A DNA stretch of 64,000 bases, from assembly GCF_003173055.1 (NCBI RefSeq), contig NZ_QGLF01000001.1, positions 131,085 through 195,084 on the forward strand, given 5' to 3'. Of this stretch, positions 57,704 through 64,000 are shown piece by piece. Every line of letters begins with the position of its first letter. The stretch's first letter is position 1. The notes beneath the pieces were generated by a model. It ran no database searches and had not been told where the DNA came from. It saw only the letters and a list, made by a program, of their open reading frames with translations. Position numbers and translations under genes: made by a program. The stretch comes from Zavarzinia compransoris. GTDB lineage: Bacteria > Pseudomonadota > Alphaproteobacteria > Zavarziniales > Zavarziniaceae.

Positions 57704-60120
57704 TGGCGCACGCCCCTGCAAGTTCCGTCGGCCCCGTCATCGCCCGGCTGGAGGATTTCGACCGCAAGTCCGGCACGCCGGTGGAGCGGGCTTTCTTCAA
57801 CAACCGGCCGCTGGTCGTGGTGCTGTGCCTGATCGTCACGGCATTGCTCGGCTGGCGCTCGGCCGACCTGAAGCTGAATGCCGCCTTCGAGAAGATGATC
57901 CCGACCGGCCATCCCTATATCGCCAACTACCTGGAAAACCGGAAGCAATTGGCGGGCATGGGCAATGCGCTCCGGGTCGCGGTCGCGGTGAAGGACGGCA
58001 CGATCTTCACTGCCGACTATCTCGACACGCTGCGCCGCCTGAACGACGACCTGTTCCTGATGCCCGGCGTCGACCGGCCCTATATGAAATCGCTGTGGGC
58101 GCCGGCGGTGCGCTGGAGCGGCGTGACCGAGGAAGGCCTCGACGGCGGCCCAGTGGTCCCGGACGATTACAAGGGCACGGCGGCCGACCTCGAACAGGTG
58201 CGCCTGAATGTCGAGCGCTCGGGCGAGATCGGCCAGCTCATCGCCGCCGACTACCGCTCCAGCATCATCCTGGTGCCCTTGCAGGAGCGCATCGCCGACA
58301 CGGGCGAGCGCATCGACTATTACGCCCTCTCCGAACGGATCGAGGAATTGCGGGCGAAATACCAGGGCAACGGCATCGAGATCCATGTCACCGGCTTTGC
58401 CAAGGTGGTGGGCGATCTCATCGACGGCCTGAAGCAGGTGCTGGTGTTCTTCGCCGCCGCCATCGCCATCTGCACGGCCGTGCTCTATTGGTACACGCGC
58501 TGCATCCGCTCCACCCTTCTGGTGGTGCTGTGCTCGCTGATCGCGGTGATCTGGCTGCTGGGCCTTTTGCCCCTGATCGGCTACGAGCTGGATCCCTATT
58601 CGATGCTGGTGCCCTTCCTGGTCTTCGCCATCGGCATGAGCCATGGCGCCCAGAAGATGAACGGCATCATGCAGGACATCGGCCGGGGCACGCACAAGCT
58701 GGTCGCCGCCCGTTACACCTTCCGCCGCCTGTTCCTGGCCGGCCTGACCGCGCTGCTGGCCGACGCGGTCGGCTTTGCCGTCCTCATGGTCATCGACATC
58801 AAGGTGATCCAGGACCTGGCGGTCACCGCCAGCATCGGCGTTGCCGTGCTGATCTTCACCAATCTCGTCCTGCTGCCCATTCTCCTCTCCTATACCGGGG
58901 TCAGCGAGGCGGTGGCGCGCCGCTCGCTCAGCGCGGAACGGGCGGACGAGGCCGATACGGCCCATGTCAAGCACCCGTTCTGGGCCTTCCTCGACCTGTT
59001 CACCCGGCCCAGGGGGGCGGCCGTCGTCGTCGTGCTCGGCGCGGTCATGGGATTGGGCGGGCTTTGGGTCGCCCTCGATCTCAAGATCGGCGATACCGAT
59101 CCCGGCGCGCCGGAACTGCGGCCCGACTCCCGCTATAACCAGGACAATGCCTTCATGGTGCGGAATTATGCCGCCAGCAGCGATGTCTACATCGTGATGG
59201 TGCGCACGCCGCAATATGCCTGCGCCCATTACAACACGCTGATGGCGGTCGATGCCCTGGAACGGGAATTGCGCCACCTGCCCGGTGTCGTGACCACCAA
59301 TTCCCTGGCCGGCCTCGCCAAGATCGCCAATGCGGGCATGAGCGAGGGCAGCCTCAAATGGTACGCCGTGCCGCGTTCGCAGGAGATGCTGAACGCCATC
59401 ATCACCCGCGCGCCCCGGGAATTGTTCAACCAGAACTGCGACCTTCTCACCGTCTATGCCTATCTGAAGGATCACCGGGCCGACACGCTGGATGCCGTGG
59501 TCGCGACGGTCGAGGGTTTTGCCGCGCGCCATGACACCGGGGACATCCAGTTCCTGAACGCCGCCGGCAATGCCGGGATCGAGGCGGCGACCAATATCGT
59601 CGTGCGCAAGGCCAACCGGGAAATGCTCTTCCTCGTCTATGCCGCGGTGATCGTGCTCGCCTTCGTCACTTTCCGCTCGTGGCGGGCGGTGGTCTGCGCC
59701 GTGGTGCCGCTGCTGATCACGTCCATGCTGTGCGAGGCGCTGATGGTCTGGCTCAACATCGGCGTCAAGGTGGCGACCTTGCCGGTGATCGCCCTCGGCG
59801 TCGGCATCGGGGTCGATTACTCGCTCTACGTCATGACCGTGACGCTGGCGCGGCTGCGCGACGGTGCCAGCCTGTCGGAAGCCTATTACCAGGCGCTGGC
59901 CTTCACCGGCAAGGTGGTGGTGCTGACCGGCATCACCCTCGGCATCGCGGTCGCCACCTGGGCCCTGTCACCGATCAAGTTCCAGGCTGACATGGGCATC
60001 CTGCTCGCCTTCATGTTCGTCTGGAACATGGTCGGTGCCCTGGTGCTGCTGCCGGCGCTAGCCCATTTCCTGCTGCGCCCGGCCGCCCGCGAGGCGAGTG
60101 TCCGCGCCAGGGCGGCCTGA
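57703..60120 (+). CDS. RND-superfamily MMPL-type transporter
   Basis: An 805-aa inner membrane protein with RND topology. One membrane segment lies near residue 45, a large periplasmic loop follows, then five segments at about 245-420 including VFAIGMSHGAQKMNG. A second loop precedes five more at about 640-795 including ALGVGIGVDYSLYVM with the conserved acidic residue of transmembrane segment 10. It belongs to the MMPL/hydrophobe exporter group rather than tripartite AcrB types. Last gene of the DUF1302-DUF1329-YCF48 operon. Substrate unknown; a lipid or hydrophobic aromatic is likely. Confidence 0.9.
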   Translation: MAHAPASSVGPVIARLEDFDRKSGTPVERAFFNNRPLVVVLCLIVTALLGWRSADLKLNAAFEKMIPTGHPYIANYLENRKQLAGMGNALRVAVAVKDGTIFTADYLDTLRRLNDDLFLMPGVDRPYMKSLWAPAVRWSGVTEEGLDGGPVVPDDYKGTAADLEQVRLNVERSGEIGQLIAADYRSSIILVPLQERIADTGERIDYYALSERIEELRAKYQGNGIEIHVTGFAKVVGDLIDGLKQVLVFFAAAIAICTAVLYWYTRCIRSTLLVVLCSLIAVIWLLGLLPLIGYELDPYSMLVPFLVFAIGMSHGAQKMNGIMQDIGRGTHKLVAARYTFRRLFLAGLTALLADAVGFAVLMVIDIKVIQDLAVTASIGVAVLIFTNLVLLPILLSYTGVSEAVARRSLSAERADEADTAHVKHPFWAFLDLFTRPRGAAVVVVLGAVMGLGGLWVALDLKIGDTDPGAPELRPDSRYNQDNAFMVRNYAASSDVYIVMVRTPQYACAHYNTLMAVDALERELRHLPGVVTTNSLAGLAKIANAGMSEGSLKWYAVPRSQEMLNAIITRAPRELFNQNCDLLTVYAYLKDHRADTLDAVVATVEGFAARHDTGDIQFLNAAGNAGIEAATNIVVRKANREMLFLVYAAVIVLAFVTFRSWRAVVCAVVPLLITSMLCEALMVWLNIGVKVATLPVIALGVGIGVDYSLYVMTVTLARLRDGASLSEAYYQALAFTGKVVVLTGITLGIAVATWALSPIKFQADMGILLAFMFVWNMVGALVLLPALAHFLLRPAAREASVRARAA

Positions 60121-60154
60121 GGCGGGGCCCCGTGTTGCAGCGCAGCTTGACCTT

Positions 60155-60184
60155 TTTGTCAGGCCGGTCGGCACGCCTGACAAA
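60155..60184. promoter_or_regulatory. Perfect inverted repeat, candidate upstream activator site of the phenol operon
   Basis: TTTGTCAGGC (60155-60164) and GCCTGACAAA (60175-60184) form a perfect 10-bp dyad with a 10-bp spacer, 100-130 bp upstream of the predicted start. No T-run follows either arm outward, so it is not a terminator. It fits a dimer of the XylR/DmpR-type activator binding on one face of the helix. Confidence 0.65.
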
Positions 60185-60237
60185 TGCGTCCGCCGGGGGC
60201 GGATTCCTGGTGCGTTGCAGCATAGTTATTCAAGCAA

Positions 60238-60250
60238 AATCAATGGCTTA
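60238..60250 (+). promoter_or_regulatory. IHF consensus site
   Basis: AATCAATGGCTTA matches the IHF consensus WATCAA-N4-TTR at every position. It sits between the inverted repeat and the -24/-12 element, where IHF bends DNA to bring the activator to sigma-54 polymerase. Confidence 0.65.
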
Positions 60251-60255
60251 GTTTG

Positions 60256-60272
60256 TTGGAACGGTTCGTGCT
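60256..60272 (+). promoter_or_regulatory. Sigma-54-type promoter (-24/-12) of the catechol dioxygenase/phenol hydroxylase operon
   Basis: TTGGAACGGTTCGTGCT has GG (60258-60259) and GC (60270-60271) at the required spacing. The -24 element differs from TGGCACG by one base. Predicted start near 60283, 65 bp before the dioxygenase gene. Upstream IHF and dyad sites strengthen the call. Confidence 0.75.
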
Positions 60273-60347
60273 GTTAAGGGGGCGCGGCCCGGGCGGAGAG
60301 CGATCCCGCCCAGCCGGCCAAAAAGCGGATCTCAACGGGAGGCAAAC

Positions 60348-61283
60348 ATGGCAATGACGGGCGTTCTCCGTCCTGGGCATGCCCAGCTTCGGGTTCTCGA
60401 TCTCGAGAAGAGCATCACCTTCTATCGCGACATTCTCGGCCTCGTCGAAACCGGAAGGGACGACCGGGGGCGCGTCTACTTCAAGTGCTGGGACGAGCGC
60501 GATCACAGCAGCCTGATCCTGTCGCCGTCCGACAGCGCCGGCATCGATTTCATCGGCTTCAAGGTGCTGGACGCCGCGACCCTGGACCAGCTGGAACGCG
60601 ACGTCCGGGCCTTCGGCATCGCGACCGAGCGGGTGCCCGCCGGCGACTTGCTGGAAACCGGCGAGCGCGTCCGCTTCCGCCTGCCGAGCGGCCATCTGTT
60701 CGAGCTTTACGCGGAAAAGACCAAGGTCGGCAACGGCCTGCCCTCGGTCAATCCGCCGCCGTGGTCGATGGATGCGGACCGGGGCATGGCGCCCATCCGC
60801 TTCGACCATTGCCTGCTCTATGGCCCCAATGTCCAGGCCAACAAGGACTTGTTCCTGAAGGTGCTGGGCTTCCATCTGGTCGAGCGCATCCTCGGCCCGA
60901 CCGAGGCGGGCGAGCCGGAGATCGGCATTTTCCTGTCGTGCTCGCACAAGACCCATGACATCGCCTTCGTCGAATACGAGGAGCCGGGCAAGCTGCACCA
61001 CCTGTCGTTCCGCATGCCGACCTGGGAACGGGTGCTGCGTGCCGGCGACATCATGGGCATGAACCGGGTCCCGATCGACATCGGCCCGACCCGACATGGC
61101 GTCACCCGGGGCGAGACCATCTATGCCTGGGACCCCTCGGGCAACCGCTTCGAGACTTTTGCTGGCGGCTACGAACCCTATCCGGACGGCGATCCCATCA
61201 CCTGGACCTTCGAAGGCTTCCCCCATGGGCTCGACTACCCGCAGGGCAAGCTGCACGAAAGCTTCATGACCGTCGTGACCTGA
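60348..61283 (+). CDS. dmpB: Catechol 2,3-dioxygenase (extradiol, DmpB/XylE type)
   Basis: A 311-aa two-domain vicinal-oxygen-chelate enzyme cleaving catechol next to the hydroxyls to 2-hydroxymuconic semialdehyde. Fe(II) ligands are in the C-terminal domain: His154 (RFDHCLLYG), a His of KLHHLSF (217 or 218) and Glu269 (GNRFETF). The extradiol signature GNRFETFAGGY is present. GGGAGG lies upstream. It is the first gene of the operon, ahead of the phenol hydroxylase genes, whereas in many dmp clusters it follows them. Confidence 0.96.
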   Translation: MAMTGVLRPGHAQLRVLDLEKSITFYRDILGLVETGRDDRGRVYFKCWDERDHSSLILSPSDSAGIDFIGFKVLDAATLDQLERDVRAFGIATERVPAGDLLETGERVRFRLPSGHLFELYAEKTKVGNGLPSVNPPPWSMDADRGMAPIRFDHCLLYGPNVQANKDLFLKVLGFHLVERILGPTEAGEPEIGIFLSCSHKTHDIAFVEYEEPGKLHHLSFRMPTWERVLRAGDIMGMNRVPIDIGPTRHGVTRGETIYAWDPSGNRFETFAGGYEPYPDGDPITWTFEGFPHGLDYPQGKLHESFMTVVT

Positions 61284-61293
61284 GGGCGTGGCC

Positions 61294-61542
61294 ATGGGTA
61301 TCGATACCGGCAAGCGCTACGTGCGGGTGCGTAACCTGCGGGATGACGGTTTCGTCGAATTCGACTTCGCCATGGGCGAGCCCGAGCTTTTCGTCGAACT
61401 CGTGCTCAGGCCCGAAGCCTTCGACGAATTCTGTGCCGCCAACAAGGTCCGCTTCCTCTCGCCGGAGGGCGAGGGGGAAGGGGACCGCGAGAACGACTGG
61501 GCCTGGCGACTGGCGGATGCGCGGGAGACCCGCTTCCGCTGA
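61294..61542 (+). CDS. dmpK: Phenol hydroxylase assembly protein P0 (DmpK)
   Basis: An 82-aa small protein of the DmpK/PhhK family (KRYVRVRNLRDDGFVEFDFAMGEPELFVELVL) needed for iron incorporation or assembly of the hydroxylase but not for catalysis. GTG 61288 and ATG 61294 are both in frame; TGAGGG at 61281-61286 best serves 61294. It directly precedes dmpL. Confidence 0.9.
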   Translation: MGIDTGKRYVRVRNLRDDGFVEFDFAMGEPELFVELVLRPEAFDEFCAANKVRFLSPEGEGEGDRENDWAWRLADARETRFR

Positions 61543-61578
61543 CCGCGCCTGCCCACCATCAAATCGGGGAGAACAATC

Positions 61579-62571
61579 ATGCAGATCGACCTTCGCACGG
61601 TCACCATCGAGCCGCAGCGCCAGGCCTTCGACCATCTGGTGCGGCGCTTCGGCGACAAGCCCGCCTCCCGCTACCAGGAGGGCACCTACGATATCCAGGC
61701 GGCGGAGAACCTGCACTACCGGCCGACCTGGGCGCCGGACCAGGAGCTTTACGATCCCGCGATCACCCGGATCGCGATGCGCGACTGGTACGACCTGAAG
61801 GACCCGCGCCAGTTCTTCTACAATACCTATACGCTGACCCGCGCCCGCCAGCAGGAATCGGCCGAGGCCAATTTCAAGTTCATCGAAAGCCGGGGCCTTG
61901 CCGGCCTGATCCCGCCCGCGATCCGCGACCGGGCGCTGGCCGTCCTGGTGCCGCTGCGCCATGTCGCCTGGGGCGCCAACCAGAACCACACGTTCGTCTG
62001 CGGCTACGGCTATGGCGCGGCCTTCACCCAGCCGAACATCTATCAGGCGCTCGATAGCCTCGGCATCGCGCAATATCTCTCGCGCATCGGCCTGATGCTG
62101 GGCGGGACCGAAGCCCTGGCCACGGCCAAGCAGGCTTGGCTGCAGGACGAGGCGTGGCAGGGCCTGCGCCGCTATGTCGAGGACTGCCTCGTCACCCGCG
62201 ATCCTTTCGAACTGTTCATCGCGCAGAACATCGCCCTCGACGGGCTGCTCTACCCGCTGGTCTACGGCGCTATGGTCGATGGGGTCTGGGCGACGGAAGG
62301 CGGTTCCACCATCGCGCTGGCCACCCAGTTCATGGCCGACTGGTTCGACGAAACCCGCAAATGGGCCGATGCGGTGGTGAAGGTCGCCGCCGCCGAATCC
62401 GCCGCCAACCGCGAGGTGCTGGCCGGCTGGATCGACCATTGGTCCGGCCGGGCTTTCGAGGCCCTGCTGCCCATCGCCCGCCTCGGTCTCGGCGAACAGG
62501 GCGAGGCGGTGATGGACGAGCGCCGCGCCGATCTCGCCGCCCGCCTGGCCAAGGCCGGCCTCAAGCGCTGA
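61579..62571 (+). CDS. dmpL: Phenol hydroxylase beta subunit P1 (DmpL)
   Basis: A 330-aa non-catalytic subunit of the (alpha-beta-gamma)2 hydroxylase. A helical ferritin-like fold without di-iron ligands is expected. Family segments include LHYRPTWAPDQELYDP, TYTLTRARQQESAEANF, WGANQNHTFVCGYGYG and WFDETRKWADAVVK. GGGGAGAAC precedes the ATG. Normal length. Confidence 0.94.
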   Translation: MQIDLRTVTIEPQRQAFDHLVRRFGDKPASRYQEGTYDIQAAENLHYRPTWAPDQELYDPAITRIAMRDWYDLKDPRQFFYNTYTLTRARQQESAEANFKFIESRGLAGLIPPAIRDRALAVLVPLRHVAWGANQNHTFVCGYGYGAAFTQPNIYQALDSLGIAQYLSRIGLMLGGTEALATAKQAWLQDEAWQGLRRYVEDCLVTRDPFELFIAQNIALDGLLYPLVYGAMVDGVWATEGGSTIALATQFMADWFDETRKWADAVVKVAAAESAANREVLAGWIDHWSGRAFEALLPIARLGLGEQGEAVMDERRADLAARLAKAGLKR

Positions 62572-62588
62572 CCGGAAGGGGAACGATC

Positions 62589-62858
62589 ATGTCACAAGTC
62601 TTCATCGCCCTCCAGGCCAACGAGGAAACCCGCCCGATCATCGAGGCGATCGAGGCCGACAACCCGGCCGCCCGCATCTCGCGCGAGCCGGCGATGGTGC
62701 GCATCGAGGCGCCGGGCCGCCTGGTCATCCGGCGCGAGACGATCGAGGAAAACCTCGGCCGCGATTTCGACCTCCAGGAAATCCACATCAACCTGATCAC
62801 CCTCAGCGGCCATGTCGACGAGGATGACGAAACCCTCACCCTGCATTGGGACCGCTGA
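62589..62858 (+). CDS. dmpM: Phenol hydroxylase effector protein P2 (DmpM)
   Basis: An 89-aa cofactorless regulatory protein that binds the hydroxylase and couples O2 activation to phenol. It begins SQVFIALQANEETRPIIEAI and contains RLVIRRETIEENLGRDFDL, as in DmpM/MmoB-type effectors. AAGGGGAACG precedes the ATG. Fourteen base pairs to dmpN. Confidence 0.94.
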   Translation: MSQVFIALQANEETRPIIEAIEADNPAARISREPAMVRIEAPGRLVIRRETIEENLGRDFDLQEIHINLITLSGHVDEDDETLTLHWDR

Positions 62859-62872
62859 GAAGGATTGCCGCC

Positions 62873-64000
62873 ATGGACATGAAGGCACCCGAAAAGAAGC
62901 TGGGCATCAAGGAACGCTACCGCCTGCTGACCCGCGACCTCGCCTGGGAACCCAGCTACCAGAGCGCCAAGGACATCTATCCCTATCTCGACTACGAGGG
63001 GATCAGGATCCACGACTGGGACAAGTGGGAAGACCCCTTCCGTCTCACCATGGATGCCTATTGGAAATACCAGGGCGAGAAGGAGCGGAAGTTCTACGCC
63101 ATCATCGATGCCCATGCCCAGAACAACGGGCATCTGAACATCACCGATGCGCGCTATCTCTCCGCCCTGAAGATCTTCCTTCAGGCGATCAGCCCGGGCG
63201 AATATGCCGCGCACAAGGGCTTTGCCCGGGTCGGGCGGGAATTCGCGGGCGCGGGCACCCAGGTCGCCTGCCAGATGCAGGCGCTGGACGAGCTGCGCCA
63301 CGCCCAGACCCAGATCCACGCCCTGTCGAATTACAACAAGTATTACAGCGGCTTCCATGCCTTCGCGGAAACCCGCGACCGGATCTGGTACACCTCGGTC
63401 GCGCGCTCCTTCTTCGACGATGCCATGAGTGCGGGACCTTTCGAGTTCCTGATCGCCATCGGCTTCTCGTTCGAATATGTGCTGACCAACCTGCTGTTCG
63501 TGCCCTTCATGTCGGGGGCGGCCTATAACGGCGACATGGCGACCGTGACCTTCGGCTTCTCCGCCCAGTCGGACGAGGCCCGCCACATGACCCTCGGCCT
63601 CGAGTGCATCAAATTCATGCTGGAGCAGGACCCCGGCAACCTGCCCATCGTGCAGAAGTGGATCGACAAGTGGTTCTGGCGCGGCTTCCGCGTGCTCGGC
63701 CTCGTCAGTACCATGATGGATTACATGCTGCCGAAGCGCGTCATGTCCTGGCGCGAGGCCTGGGAAATCTACGGTGTCGAGAACGGCGGCGCGCTGTTCC
63801 GCGACCTCGCCCTCTACGGCATCCGCCCGCCCAAGGGCTGGGAGGACGCGGGCAAGGCGATCGATCACATGTCGCACCAGTTCATGCTGGCCTTCTACCA
63901 GTGGCGCTTCGGCACGGCCTTCCACACCTGGATCCCGTCGGACGAGGATATGGACTGGCTGTCGGCGAAATACCCGACCACTTTCGACAGATATTACCGC
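62873..64000 (+). CDS. dmpN: Phenol hydroxylase alpha (oxygenase) subunit P3, 3' truncated by window (DmpN)
   Basis: The first 376 codons of the catalytic di-iron subunit; the frame is open to the window edge (full family length is about 510-520 aa). The two iron-binding ExxH motifs are intact: E140-LR-H143 (ALDELRHAQ) and E235-AR-H238 (QSDEARHM). Upstream EREK-type helices and NYNKYYSGFHAFAETRD are typical of phenol/toluene monooxygenases. The enzyme makes catechol from phenol with electrons from a DmpP reductase, which should lie to the right together with dmpO. Confidence 0.96.
   Translation, partial: MDMKAPEKKLGIKERYRLLTRDLAWEPSYQSAKDIYPYLDYEGIRIHDWDKWEDPFRLTMDAYWKYQGEKERKFYAIIDAHAQNNGHLNITDARYLSALKIFLQAISPGEYAAHKGFARVGREFAGAGTQVACQMQALDELRHAQTQIHALSNYNKYYSGFHAFAETRDRIWYTSVARSFFDDAMSAGPFEFLIAIGFSFEYVLTNLLFVPFMSGAAYNGDMATVTFGFSAQSDEARHMTLGLECIKFMLEQDPGNLPIVQKWIDKWFWRGFRVLGLVSTMMDYMLPKRVMSWREAWEIYGVENGGALFRDLALYGIRPPKGWEDAGKAIDHMSHQFMLAFYQWRFGTAFHTWIPSDEDMDWLSAKYPTTFDRYYR

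Noticed and set aside
60155-60184. Reading the 10-bp inverted repeat as a terminator of the MMPL operon
   Set aside because: The T-run lies before the left arm, not after the right arm, on either strand; the position upstream of a sigma-54 promoter fits an activator site better.

Overview
The window is a G+C-rich, densely packed bacterial chromosome or megaplasmid segment. The protein families point to an alphaproteobacterium able to grow on H2 + CO2 and on phenol-type aromatics. The evidence is a red-type (form IC) RuBisCO with CbbX, hup genes in the order typical of H2-oxidising Proteobacteria, a multicomponent phenol hydroxylase and a meta-cleavage pathway. A hydrogen- or CO-oxidising genus such as Zavarzinia would fit, but that name is only a guess from gene content. 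No rRNA, tRNA, CRISPR array, insertion sequence or phage gene was seen.

Layout. (1) 1-10718 (+): the downstream half of a gene cluster resembling those of high-affinity 'actinobacterial-type' (group 1h) [NiFe]-hydrogenases. It holds the tail of a maturation protease, a 109-aa unknown, a TPR protein, two tiny membrane proteins, a NifU-Rieske fusion and an NHL beta-propeller. These run directly into hypF-hypC-SIS gene-hypD-hypE-hypA-hypB. The structural genes would lie left of the window. (2) 10704-22534: cbbR divergent from cbbFPTGKALSXE, a complete Calvin-Benson-Bassham operon; an OmpW-like porin follows. (3) 23222-26648 (-): nikKMLQO, a nickel ECF transporter behind a near-consensus NikR operator. 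(4) 26952-41540 (+): hupTUV (H2 sensor kinase and regulatory hydrogenase), hupSLC (membrane-bound O2-tolerant uptake hydrogenase), then hupDFGH-hupIJ-hupK-hypA2-hypB2-hupR. Sigma-54-type promoters precede hupS and hupD and fit control by HupR, itself a sigma-54 activator. (5) 41541-43502: a MocR-type regulator and a DUF983 gene. (6) 43499-50385 (-): a meta-cleavage lower pathway (dmpC, E, H, I, F, G, then an SDR-like protein, a tandem tautomerase and a ferredoxin). (7) 50646-53209: an XylR/DmpR-type activator and a LysR-type regulator, convergent. (8) 53414-60120 (+): a DUF1302-DUF1329-YCF48-like-MMPL operon, probably for handling hydrophobic compounds at the envelope. (9) 60121-64000 (+): a sigma-54 promoter region with upstream inverted repeat and IHF consensus, then catechol 2,3-dioxygenase and phenol hydroxylase genes dmpK, L, M and the start of dmpN.

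How it works together. NikKMLQO supplies nickel for at least two catalytic hydrogenases plus the sensor hydrogenase. Only one hypFCDE set is present, in the first cluster, so it probably serves both systems, whereas hypA and hypB are duplicated. H2 oxidation provides electrons for the cbb operon. Phenol would be hydroxylated to catechol, cleaved by the 2,3-dioxygenase, and sent through the dehydrogenase (4-oxalocrotonate) branch to pyruvate and acetyl-CoA; no hydrolase-branch gene (dmpD) is in the window. Genes within operons mostly overlap by ATGA or GTGA, and the five convergent gene pairs overlap or are separated by at most 7 bp.
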